Shown one piece after another: positions 1 through 7,978 of a DNA stretch of 64,000 nt. Origin of the DNA: Algoriphagus sanaruensis. GTDB lineage: Bacteria > Bacteroidota > Bacteroidia > Cytophagales > Cyclobacteriaceae. Numbering within the stretch: the first letter of the stretch is position 1; each line of letters starts with the position of its first letter. Location: NCBI RefSeq assembly GCF_001593605.1, contig NZ_CP012836.1, positions 1,302,001-1,366,000 of the forward strand, read 5' to 3'. Position numbers and translations under genes: made by a program. The notes beneath the pieces were generated by a model that did not search any database, was not told the origin of the DNA, and worked only from the letters and a program-made list of their open reading frames with translations.

Positions 1-26
1 ATTCGCTTTTACATTTTCTAATTTTT

Positions 27-45
27 CTCTGCGCCTCTGCAGTGA
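27..45. repeat. Fragment of the CACCGCAGAGG-type intergenic repeat
   Basis: Just past the end of sbcC, the complementary strand reads TCACTGCAGAGGCGCAGAG. The same core (CACCGCAGAGG followed by GCGCAG) occurs at 53397 and 53658 in this window. I know similar sequences as common intergenic repeats in many bacterial genomes, but I cannot assign a function. The copy is cut by the window edge or is naturally short. Confidence 0.5.
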
Positions 46-46
46 G

Positions 47-3000
47 TCAATACGAATACCGGATCTGCGAGCCGTGCTCTGCATCGAGTTCGATCTGAGC
101 AAAGACCCCGATTTCCTGCTGGAGTTCCTCTACGTGACTGATGATTCCAACCACCCGATTTTCATGGCGAAGGGCCTTAAGCGTCTCAAAAACCACTCGG
201 AGGGAGTTTCGGTCCAGGGCTCCAAAACCTTCATCCAAGAAGAAAAAGCTCTGATCGGCTTGATTGAGTGCTTTGACTTTTTCGGCCAAGGCTAAAGCCA
301 GACAAAGTGAAGCCTGAAAAGTCTGCCCACCAGAGAGCGTCTTTAGAAGTCGTTTTTTGCCGCCATTGAGGTAATCCACCACCCAAAATGTATTGGAATC
401 ATCGATCTCCAAACTGAGACTGTTTTTAGTCAGCTTCATAAATCGAATGTTGGCGGTATTGCAGAGTTCGCGGAGGTAAATTGAGCTGACATATTTGACA
501 AAGCCTTTTCCATGAAACAAGCGCTCCAGTTCCTTGAGCCCTGTTTCCCGATTTTCGATGTCTTGAAATGCCCGCTGGAGCTTTTCCTTTTCAGCCAGCT
601 TGTGTTCCAATTCCTTCAAAAATTCCAGAATTAAAATAAGCTCACCTTGGAGTTCCTTGGATTGATTAGCGAATAGTTTTGCTTGCTCCAGCTTATCTTG
701 GAAGAGGTGCTCAGCGAATGCTAAAACCCCTTCCTCTGCCTGTAGTTCTGTAATTCGAGATCGGGTAATCGCTAATTTCTGATCAAACTGCTGGATTTCC
801 TGCAGGACTTTTTCTGAATCCAAGGAATGAAGAAACAGCCTCAGAAGGTGCTCCTCCTCCAAAAATCCATGAACTGTTTTTAGATGTTCGAATTGTCCGG
901 ATAGGTCAGAGATTTTATCTGAATTGATTTGAACTTGCTCCCTGTAATGAGTAATGTCGGTTAGATTTTTGGTTTGTGCTGCCCGACGTTCCTGCAGGTG
1001 TTTTTGTTTTCCCAGCAACAGTTCGGCTGCCTCGGTGATATCTTTTTCCACTTTGGAAATAGTGGCAAGAATTACTGAAGCTTCCTTTTGGAAGAATGAT
1101 TTGCAAAAAGTTGGGTCTTTGATTTCTTCCTGCTTGGATTGAATGCGAGAGGAAAGATCCTGTACGCCCATTTGAGCTTGCTGGACTTGCTTGTCCAATT
1201 GCTCGATTTGACTTCTGAGGTTGTTCCAGGACTTCCGCTGGGAATGGATTTCTTGTTGGATGGTTTCTTTTTGAAGATGAGATTGAGTCAATTCTGCCAG
1301 CTTGTCGGTAAGCGCAGTTTCAGAAAGAATATCCAGGTCTTTAAGTTTTTGCTGCAATTCCGATTGGAACTTTTCCAGTTTTTGGATCTCCTTAACTTTC
1401 TCCTCCAGATTTCTGCTTAGATTTTCGAGGTTGTTTTGTTCTACTTTTTCGTTCTGGATTAGCGTGAGAATTCTTTCTAGAGCGTCTTTTTCCTGATTGA
1501 TCTGTAATTCCTTGGACTTGATTTGGACTTCATCTGCTTCTGCAACTAGTGGATTGGGATGATCCATTGCCCCACATAGCGGGCAGGGTTGTCCTGGAAT
1601 CAAAAGGTGCGTATGGGCTTTCAATCCTTGCATCCGCAAGATCGACTCCCGTTCATTTTCCAGACTTTTGATCTTCGATTTTTGGGAAATTGTCCAAGAC
1701 TCCAAACTTTCTTCATGAGCGGGGATTCGATGTTTTATTTCTGTCAGGCCAAGTTTGATTTTCTCTTTTTCTCCTTCGAAGTTCCCCTTGATTCGATTTA
1801 AGTCTTTCAATCGTTCCTCATTCGATTGAAGTTGATGTTGGATGGTTTTCAAATCACTGAGTAAGCTTGGATTTACCTCGGGGAGACCTTCGGCTTGAGT
1901 TTCCAAGGTTTGAACTCCTGACTCCACCTTCAGAAATGCTGCTTTTTTAGCCTCTAAGTCAGGAAGAAGCAGATCGATCTGATTTTGGATAGATGCCAGT
2001 TTGCCCGTCAAATCCTGAATTTCAATGACTTTTCGTAAGTCACGAATTTTGGATTCTCGGGCAGGCCGCTCCTCGTTTTTTTTGCGGAGCTCTTGTTCCT
2101 CCTGCTCCAGTTGTTCGATTTCTTTAATAAACTCCCCTTTGAATCGCTCAAAATCAATTAGGCCAACCCGGTATTTTTCCAAATCCTTTTTTCGATCTTC
2201 CAATTGGCTCCAAATCGGCCACAAATAGGTTTTGGCAGTGATATAGTCATGATGGAGTTTTCGTTGCTCCTCGATTTTGGGCTTCTTTTGCTCCAGCTCC
2301 TCAAGCAATCCCTGAAGCTCTTGAAGTTGTAGATAGGATTTTCGAGTCAATTCAAGGGCTCTGACTTCCTTTTCTGCCGCCTCCAAAGCGTTAACTGCCC
2401 GCTGGGTTTCAGCTTCTAGCTCGGATTTTTGAACACGTTTGGCCTGGAGTAGCTCTTGGGTTACTTCTTGGAGTTGGTCCAGTAAAGCTTTCAGGCGAGT
2501 TTTCTCCAGCTCGGCTTCTTTTCTCAAGGCTCCGGTTTTGGATGAAAGATCAAATCGATCCAATCCAAAAAGTTGCTGCATCATGTCAGCCCGTTCTTTG
2601 GGCGATTGATCTATAAATTCCCTGAATTTCCCCTGAGGAATGATGATCGTCTGCTTGAAGTGCTCTTTACTCATGCCGAGCACAGTTTCAGCTTTCTCCG
2701 GAATCGCCTCCCAACTGCCTTGGTTTAGCTGGTAAAAGACATGATCTGCGGTTTCGATTTTTTCAAAATCCTTTTTATTCCGCTTGGCAGAATAGCGAGC
2801 AAGGTAGGTTTGGGTATTGTTTTTTCCCGCTCGGAAAGTAAAGCTGACCGAGAGCTGATCGCTCTGCAGGTTGACCATGCTGGAGCGCTCGCCTGTGGCT
2901 GAGAGTCGTTCGGTGCTGCCATAGAGGGCGAGGAGAATGCCCTCGAGGATGGAGGATTTGCCACTGCCTACCGCTCCGAAGATTCCAAAAAGTCCGGCAG

Positions 3001-3079
3001 CAGTAAGCGTTTCAAACTCCACGGTTTGCCGCTCGCGGTAGGAGTAGAGTCCTTCTATTTCCAGTCGTACAGGGATCAT
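47..3079 (-). CDS. sbcC: Exonuclease subunit SbcC (Rad50-like ATPase)
   Basis: This is the SMC/Rad50-type ATPase of the SbcCD nuclease, which opens and trims hairpins and protein-blocked DNA ends in the cytoplasm. At 1010 residues it is of normal SbcC length. The N-terminal Walker A lies at residues 35-43 (GAVGSGKSS). Two long Glu/Lys/Gln-rich coiled-coil arms flank a zinc hook CPLC near residues 498-501. Close to the C-terminus come the LSGGQ signature (about residue 918) and Walker B FFFLDEGFGALD (about 945). The ATG overlaps the sbcD stop by four bases (ATGA), so the two genes are translationally coupled. No key motif is missing. Confidence 0.97.
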   Translation of the reverse strand: MIPVRLEIEGLYSYRERQTVEFETLTAAGLFGIFGAVGSGKSSILEGILLALYGSTERLSATGERSSMVNLQSDQLSVSFTFRAGKNNTQTYLARYSAKRNKKDFEKIETADHVFYQLNQGSWEAIPEKAETVLGMSKEHFKQTIIIPQGKFREFIDQSPKERADMMQQLFGLDRFDLSSKTGALRKEAELEKTRLKALLDQLQEVTQELLQAKRVQKSELEAETQRAVNALEAAEKEVRALELTRKSYLQLQELQGLLEELEQKKPKIEEQRKLHHDYITAKTYLWPIWSQLEDRKKDLEKYRVGLIDFERFKGEFIKEIEQLEQEEQELRKKNEERPARESKIRDLRKVIEIQDLTGKLASIQNQIDLLLPDLEAKKAAFLKVESGVQTLETQAEGLPEVNPSLLSDLKTIQHQLQSNEERLKDLNRIKGNFEGEKEKIKLGLTEIKHRIPAHEESLESWTISQKSKIKSLENERESILRMQGLKAHTHLLIPGQPCPLCGAMDHPNPLVAEADEVQIKSKELQINQEKDALERILTLIQNEKVEQNNLENLSRNLEEKVKEIQKLEKFQSELQQKLKDLDILSETALTDKLAELTQSHLQKETIQQEIHSQRKSWNNLRSQIEQLDKQVQQAQMGVQDLSSRIQSKQEEIKDPTFCKSFFQKEASVILATISKVEKDITEAAELLLGKQKHLQERRAAQTKNLTDITHYREQVQINSDKISDLSGQFEHLKTVHGFLEEEHLLRLFLHSLDSEKVLQEIQQFDQKLAITRSRITELQAEEGVLAFAEHLFQDKLEQAKLFANQSKELQGELILILEFLKELEHKLAEKEKLQRAFQDIENRETGLKELERLFHGKGFVKYVSSIYLRELCNTANIRFMKLTKNSLSLEIDDSNTFWVVDYLNGGKKRLLKTLSGGQTFQASLCLALALAEKVKALNQADQSFFFLDEGFGALDRNSLRVVFETLKALRHENRVVGIISHVEELQQEIGVFAQIELDAEHGSQIRYSY

Positions 3080-4302
3080 GCGGGATCGATTTGGCTGATG
3101 ATTTCTTTGAAAAGTCCGAGCAGTTGGGCGTTGGGTTCCTGCCCTTTTTCGCTTTGGTAATACATGCGGAACAGCGTCTCCATGTCTTTGCCGAGGTCAT
3201 CCACATGGAGAGCAAAAGTCTCCTGTCCCCCTGTGTTTTTGAGTTGGGGGATGAGGCTGACGATGCCGTCGTGGGCTTTTAGGATCGCTTTGCGTGTCGT
3301 AGCATCGATGGATTCGTCAGCCACAAAGGTGATTTCCACAAAGCAATAGGGATGGGCTTCCAGCCAGCTGAGCGTATCGGCCAGGTTATCAAACTTGACG
3401 CGAAACAGCGGTCGGCCCTGCTTGAGACCGATGGGCAGATAGCTAACCGGCTGACCGGCTTGGGCCTCGATCAGGACGACTTTTTTCTCTTGATCGGCCT
3501 CGGAAAAGGAATAGGCCAGCGGCGAACTCGAATACACGATCGGAATCGAGTCATTCCCTACATCATGGTAGCGGTGGAGGTGGCCAAGGGCTGCGTACTG
3601 GATTTGGGATGGGATATTTCGGGTGAAAAGGGCCTGTGTTCCGCCCACGTGCAGGATGGGTCGCTCGGATTCGGGTTCAGCCTCGGGCTTTTCACCTTCT
3701 TTCATAAAAAAGAAATGGCCCAAAAAGAGGTTCAGTCCCTTTTCATCACAATGTCGATCTGCCAAGTCTTGCCACTTTGCGGAAAGCAATTTCCGAAATT
3801 CTTCTTCCCGATTTTCTTCGCCAAGGTAAGTGCGCAGGCTGACCTCATTGGCGTAAGGAGCTAAGATCACCCGAACGGGGTGCTTGGCTTGAGGTAGTTT
3901 GAGTTCTATGAATCCGCTTTCGGATTTTAAGATTTCTATCCCGGAGTCGAGCTTTCCACAGGGAATGACAGAGTCATATCGGCTGTAAAAGAAAATCCCG
4001 AGTTCTCGGGCCAATGGATCGGGCGCTTCGACAAATTGGGTGCTGTCATGATTGCCGGAGATGGCGAGGATGGGCCGGGCGCCGTTTTTGGACAGGCGTC
4101 GGAGGGTTTTGTAGAGCAGTTCTACTGCTTCATGGGCGGGGTTGAAGGTGTCAAAAATATCTCCTGCGAGCAGGACGAGGTCCACATTTTCCTGATCAGC
4201 GATTTGGCAGATTTCGTCCAGGACGAGGGTTTGCTCCTCGAGTCGGGAGTATTCCTGCAGGCGCTTGCCCAGATGCCAGTCGGCGGTATGGAGGATTTTC
4301 AT
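3076..4302 (-). CDS. sbcD: Exonuclease subunit SbcD (Mre11-like nuclease)
   Basis: This is the metallophosphoesterase subunit of SbcCD, supplying the two-metal nuclease site that works with the SbcC ATPase. The calcineurin-like motifs are all present: DWH at residues 8-10, GDIFD around Asp48, GNHD at 83-86, an LGHF histidine at 196 and GHLH at 240-243. At 408 residues it has the usual length. It is the first gene of a two-gene minus-strand operon and overlaps sbcC by four bases. The upstream gap carries two direct copies of a GTCAACGGTCCAC repeat immediately before the start codon, so the promoter must lie within or beyond that repeat. Confidence 0.96.
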   Translation of the reverse strand: MKILHTADWHLGKRLQEYSRLEEQTLVLDEICQIADQENVDLVLLAGDIFDTFNPAHEAVELLYKTLRRLSKNGARPILAISGNHDSTQFVEAPDPLARELGIFFYSRYDSVIPCGKLDSGIEILKSESGFIELKLPQAKHPVRVILAPYANEVSLRTYLGEENREEEFRKLLSAKWQDLADRHCDEKGLNLFLGHFFFMKEGEKPEAEPESERPILHVGGTQALFTRNIPSQIQYAALGHLHRYHDVGNDSIPIVYSSSPLAYSFSEADQEKKVVLIEAQAGQPVSYLPIGLKQGRPLFRVKFDNLADTLSWLEAHPYCFVEITFVADESIDATTRKAILKAHDGIVSLIPQLKNTGGQETFALHVDDLGKDMETLFRMYYQSEKGQEPNAQLLGLFKEIISQIDPA

Positions 4303-4312
4303 TGGTTTTGTC

Positions 4313-4340
4313 GGTCAACGGTCCACTGTCAACGGTCCAC
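4313..4340. repeat. Direct repeat GTCAACGGTCCAC, two copies
   Basis: Positions 4313-4326 (GGTCAACGGTCCAC) and 4328-4340 (GTCAACGGTCCAC) are near-perfect direct copies with a 14-base period, about 10 bases before the sbcD start codon on the opposite strand. The identical 14-mer recurs at 17873-17886, and an inverted partner (GTGGACCG) lies at 17972. This points to a dispersed intergenic repeat family rather than an sbcD-specific operator. Confidence 0.7.
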
Positions 4341-4507
4341 ACCTGCGGCGATCAATTTGAGGCAAGGGAAAAGAAGATAGACTCAAAAATTGCAACTGGG
4401 ACCATTGACTAAAGAATAGGTGCTAAGATAGTTTAAGAGGCTAGGTTCTCCAACCCAAAGTATAGCTCAGACGGGAGTTGGCACTTTTATTGGAAATTGG
4501 GGTGCAA

Positions 4508-5011
4508 ATGTTAGCTTCGAACGTGCTCACCCGACTTGCCCTCTTCTTTTTCTTCACTTTGTTTGCTCAGGAAGTATTTTCCCAAGTGGATTCTTTGCTG
4601 ATTCAACAGGGGACTGCAAGTTATTATGGAAAAAAGTTTCAAGGTAGGCAAACTTCCAGCGGTGAGATTTTTCACCTAGATAGCCTGACTGCTGCCCATA
4701 AGCGACTGCCCTTTGGGACAGTAGTTCGCGTAATTAATCTGAAAAACGGCAATTCGGTGGTAGTTCGGATCAATGACCGATTGCCTAGCTATTCCAAGCG
4801 GCAGATTGATGTCAGCCGGGCTGCTGCGGAGCGGCTAGAAATGATCCGAGACGGCTTAGCTCAAGTGCGAATTGAGGCAGTGGATTTGGACCAACTGGAT
4901 CGCTTGGTGGAATTCTATGCCAATAAGGAGCATACCGGATTACGCATCAGGCCTTATTATCAGGGAATCGTAATTCCTAGAAGAGGATTAGACCTTTATG
5001 TAAAAGAGTGA
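4508..5011 (+). CDS. RlpA-like double-psi beta-barrel protein
   Basis: This is an exported protein of the septal ring lytic transglycosylase RlpA family, whose double-psi beta-barrel domain cleaves or binds peptidoglycan strands lacking stem peptides. I chose the ATG at 4508 (167 residues) because it starts directly before a hydrophobic signal peptide ending near Ser-Gln at residue 26. An in-frame TTG at 4478 would add ten residues for no reason. The DPBB domain covers about residues 35-125 and includes GTASYYG, the SGE motif, LPFGT and VRINDR. No C-terminal SPOR domain is present, so septal peptidoglycan targeting may differ from that of E. coli RlpA. Confidence 0.88.
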   Translation: MLASNVLTRLALFFFFTLFAQEVFSQVDSLLIQQGTASYYGKKFQGRQTSSGEIFHLDSLTAAHKRLPFGTVVRVINLKNGNSVVVRINDRLPSYSKRQIDVSRAAAERLEMIRDGLAQVRIEAVDLDQLDRLVEFYANKEHTGLRIRPYYQGIVIPRRGLDLYVKE

Positions 5012-5098
5012 ATTCATTTTCTAGGGTTTGATTATTCTCACAAATAGGGTTTTTTAGTCCGGATATTTTGAGGTCATTTTTAATTGGTGGTCTAAAAA

Positions 5099-5578
5099 AA
5101 GTTTTTGGGCTTATTGATTGTGGCCATTTTCGTGATCTGCGCCATATTATTTGAAAATTTCAGGCAGCCCTTGATGATCATCTTTCTGATTCCGATCAGT
5201 TTTATAGGCTTGTTTTTAATCTTTTCTCTCTTTGATTTTTATTTTGATCAGGGAGGTTATGCTGCCTTTGTGATGCTTGGAGGCTTAGCTGTAAATGCCG
5301 GAATTTTTATTCTGAATGATTTCAATAATCGTGGCGGTAATAACCAGAATCGCCGCATACTGAAATCCATAGCAGGCAAATCGATCCCTATCCTATTGAC
5401 GGTGCTTTCTACTTGTTTTGGCTTGATTCCTTTTTTGATTGAGGGGCAAAATGAGATCTTTTGGTTTTCGCTGGCCATCGGGACGATCGGAAGCTTGGTG
5501 TTTAGTATGCTTGGGGTATTTTGGATTTTGCCCGTGATGATGTGGAAGAAGGTCACTCAAACACACCCACATAAATAA
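5099..5578 (+). pseudogene. C-terminal remnant of an RND efflux transporter
   Basis: The readable frame gives about 157 residues that match the last transmembrane helices (roughly TM9/10-12) of AcrB/CusA-type RND pumps. Recognisable parts are a FENFRQP segment, a GGLAVNAGIFILNDF helix and a C-terminal helix ending in VMMW. A full pump has about 1,000 residues. In-frame stop codons at 5093 and 5081, just upstream, close the frame, and no other RND sequence is visible back to the RlpA-like gene. The only possible start is a TTG at 5105. I read this as the tail of a deleted pump gene rather than a functional small protein. Its 3' end overlaps the convergent barrel gene by 26 bases. Confidence 0.75.
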
Positions 5579-6254
5579 CCCCAACCGAAAATGTCATAAG
5601 TTCCAGCGGTGCTCTTCGGATTTGGTAATCAAAAGTTCCACCTCCTCCTGGCAATGGATTAAATGAAGCGTCGCCTTTGGTTAGGAATCGGAGACCATTG
5701 CTGGTTTGATAAGCTGCTTTAAGCTCCAAAAATAATCCGGTTTCCGCTTGAATCGGAATTTGGATTCCGGTACCTAGCCCATATCCTAGGGTCCAACTAG
5801 AGAGGTCTTTGCCAGATTCAATTACTTCTTCGGAGAGGATTGATTCTCGGATTTTATACCTAGTGTAGAGATAGTGTGTTCCGAATTTTGCTTCAAAAAA
5901 ATGCCTGATTTTCCCCATTGGATTGGTCTGATAGCGGAGCAGAATCATGCCGGAAGCGAGATTATTGTTTCTTCGGAGTCTAAGCTCATCCGAAAATCCT
6001 TCGTACAAGTCAGTTCGTCTTTCCAATTTGCTTCCGTAGACTCCGTATCCGAATTCTAGCCCAACCGAAAGCGGCAAGGTGGGTGCCTCATAGATCAAAA
6101 ATCCACTTAAAGTAGGAAGGTGAAGGCCCGGTGTTTCCTCTGCTAATTTTCTCTGTGCAAAACTTGAATTAAAATGACCTCCCACAGACCAAACCTGAGC
6201 CTTGGCCATCCATCCAATCAATAAAAAGATAAGGGTAAGAACAGTACGTTTCAT
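5553..6254 (-). CDS. Predicted outer-membrane beta-barrel protein
   Basis: This 233-residue exported protein has a clear signal peptide (cleavage near Lys-Ala-Gln at residues 18-20). The rest is a run of amphipathic strands rich in Tyr, Gly and aromatic residues, as in small OmpA/porin-like barrels of Bacteroidota, and it ends in a hydrophobic strand. I do not recognise a specific family, substrate or catalytic motif. It is transcribed alone and its end overlaps the RND remnant. The call rests on composition and strand pattern only. Confidence 0.65.
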   Translation of the reverse strand: MKRTVLTLIFLLIGWMAKAQVWSVGGHFNSSFAQRKLAEETPGLHLPTLSGFLIYEAPTLPLSVGLEFGYGVYGSKLERRTDLYEGFSDELRLRRNNNLASGMILLRYQTNPMGKIRHFFEAKFGTHYLYTRYKIRESILSEEVIESGKDLSSWTLGYGLGTGIQIPIQAETGLFLELKAAYQTSNGLRFLTKGDASFNPLPGGGGTFDYQIRRAPLELMTFSVGVIYVGVFE

Positions 6255-6389
6255 AAGCGGAGTTTTCCCTTTTTACGTGCATTCCTATTTTCTGGGTTGC
6301 TTAGAAAATCAGCGAGTTTTAATAAGCATTTTCAGAATGCCCTCGATCCCACTTTCCATCCTTGCAATAAGCTGAAAATAAATAGAAAG

Positions 6390-6418
6390 ACCTGATCGGT
6401 TTTTAAACCCGGTCAGGT
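6390..6418 (-). terminator. Second hairpin downstream of the Gfo/Idh/MocA gene
   Basis: The arms ACCTGATCGG and CCGGTCAGGT pair with one G-U wobble. On the minus strand a pyrimidine-rich CTTTCTATTT follows. It lies about 90 bases past the stop of the minus-strand oxidoreductase and may serve as a back-up terminator. Confidence 0.5.
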
Positions 6419-6430
6419 ATGGACCGCCAA

Positions 6431-6463
6431 CAAAAATCCCGAACATTTTATATGTCCGGGATT
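6431..6463 (-). terminator. Intrinsic terminator of the Gfo/Idh/MocA gene
   Basis: An 11-base stem (AATCCCGAACA with TGTCCGGGATT, one wobble) is followed on the minus strand by TTTTTG. It begins about 40 bases past the stop codon of the minus-strand oxidoreductase gene. Confidence 0.75.
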
Positions 6464-6505
6464 CAAACCTTGTGCTAAGCAGACTCGAAGATTCAAGCCT
6501 ATGGC

Positions 6506-7873
6506 CTATACCGTGCTTGGCTCGGGATGGACCCAAGGTCCCCGATAAGGTCTACGTAACTTGGCCGTTGCCTCAGGATCGTTCAAAACAGTCATTGATT
6601 TAGGGTCATAGCGTAGTGGACGACCTCCGAGCTCCATGGAAATATTAGCTAGAATACAAGATGCTGTCGAAATGTGGCCTTCTTGTACATCTGCAATCGG
6701 TAAGACATCTTGATCGATAGACTCCAGCCAGTTTTTCATGTGAAGGCGAGTGGCAGGAGCAGCATTTAGCTCGATGCGATCTTCCGTCAAGTCCTCCGGA
6801 TATTGCTCACGCTCGAACAGGCAGTCAAAGTGGATTTTTTCTTCCTTAGTGTCAAATGGGATATAATCTGCCTGCATGGTGCTTCCGGCAAGCATCCCCT
6901 TTTCGCCGTATATTTTAAATGCCCAAGGATATTCCGGATCAGGTGCATTTCCCCAAGTTCGATGCTGCCAGACTACTTGTAGTTCAGGGAATTCAAAAAT
7001 GGCAGTTTGTGTATCGGAAATATTTGATTTGCCTTCTTTTTGAACATAAATCCCCCCAGTTGAAGTGATTTGGGTTGGCCACCCTAATTTCAACATCCAG
7101 CGCACAGTATCCAGCATGTGCACGCACATGTCTCCGGTGATTCCGTTGCCATATTCCATAAATGTTCTCCACCATCGGATATGCGGCAGCCCGTCGTAAG
7201 GTCTCATGGGAGCTGGTCCGGTCCACATTTCGTAATTGAAGAAATCAGGAACAGGTTCTACTGGAGGATTGCCATTGGCGCGCATGTGAAAGTAACAGCA
7301 GACTTCAGCGTGACTGATTTTGCCAAGTTTTCCGGTATCTATGATTTGTTTTTTGGCATCAATGAGGTGAGGGGTACTTTTTCGCTGCGTACCGATTTGG
7401 CATTTGCGGTTGTATTTCCGAGCAGCCGCCAAAATCGCCTCGCCTTCGATCACGTCTACAGAAATTGGCTTTTGCAAGTACACATGGGCACCGGACTTTA
7501 AGGCTTCGATTGCTTGCAAGGCGTGCCAATGGTCTGGGGATCCGATCAAAACGAGGTCGCACTTATGTTTTTTAAGAAGCTCTCGGTAATCTTCGAATAA
7601 CTCGGGGACTTTCTTGGAATGCTGACGCTGGGAAACAAGTTCTCCTGCGGCGGTGAGAAGGTTTTTATCGACATCGCAAAGTGCGACGACTTCCACTTCT
7701 GCTACTTGGATAAGGCGGAAAAGGTCAGATTTGCCATACCAGCCTGTTCCGATCAGCGCTACTTTCAGCGGACCTTCACGGTCTTTGAAGTCCATGCCGA
7801 AGAGTCCAAAACTCGCCAATGTCATCATGGCGGTGGAGCTTTTTAGAAAATCTCTTCGATTCAATTGATTCAT
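6506..7873 (-). CDS. Tat-exported Gfo/Idh/MocA family oxidoreductase
   Basis: This is a 455-residue NAD(P)-dependent sugar or cyclitol oxidoreductase. The start at 7873 puts a twin-arginine signal (NRRDFLKSS, residues 5-13) at the N-terminus; an upstream non-ATG extension would bury it. The Rossmann nucleotide motif GTGWYG lies at 42-47. The family's EKP motif reads QKP at 134-136, and a GDMCVHMLD segment supplies the usual catalytic-region His/Asp. Tat export suggests that it folds with its cofactor and acts in the periplasm. It sits just downstream of a penicillin-acylase-like lipoprotein on the same strand, with about 105 bases between them. The substrate cannot be read from the sequence. 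Confidence 0.88.
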   Translation of the reverse strand: MNQLNRRDFLKSSTAMMTLASFGLFGMDFKDREGPLKVALIGTGWYGKSDLFRLIQVAEVEVVALCDVDKNLLTAAGELVSQRQHSKKVPELFEDYRELLKKHKCDLVLIGSPDHWHALQAIEALKSGAHVYLQKPISVDVIEGEAILAAARKYNRKCQIGTQRKSTPHLIDAKKQIIDTGKLGKISHAEVCCYFHMRANGNPPVEPVPDFFNYEMWTGPAPMRPYDGLPHIRWWRTFMEYGNGITGDMCVHMLDTVRWMLKLGWPTQITSTGGIYVQKEGKSNISDTQTAIFEFPELQVVWQHRTWGNAPDPEYPWAFKIYGEKGMLAGSTMQADYIPFDTKEEKIHFDCLFEREQYPEDLTEDRIELNAAPATRLHMKNWLESIDQDVLPIADVQEGHISTASCILANISMELGGRPLRYDPKSMTVLNDPEATAKLRRPYRGPWVHPEPSTV

Positions 7874-7978
7874 AGGTTTTTGGGTTAAAGCGTGAATGAC
7901 ATCAAGATACGAAAAGACCTCACATCCACAAATCCCAGTTGGGATGAGTGGAGTGCACTTCTTTTGTTTCGAATTCAC

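Noticed and set aside
3352..3864. 170-residue plus-strand reading frame inside sbcD
   Set aside because: It lies fully antisense to sbcD, has no recognisable domain, and sbcD is unambiguous; it is a shadow of codon usage.
6309..6536. 75-residue minus-strand frame overlapping the end of the Gfo/Idh gene
   Set aside because: It runs through two hairpins that serve better as terminators, and no family resemblance is seen.
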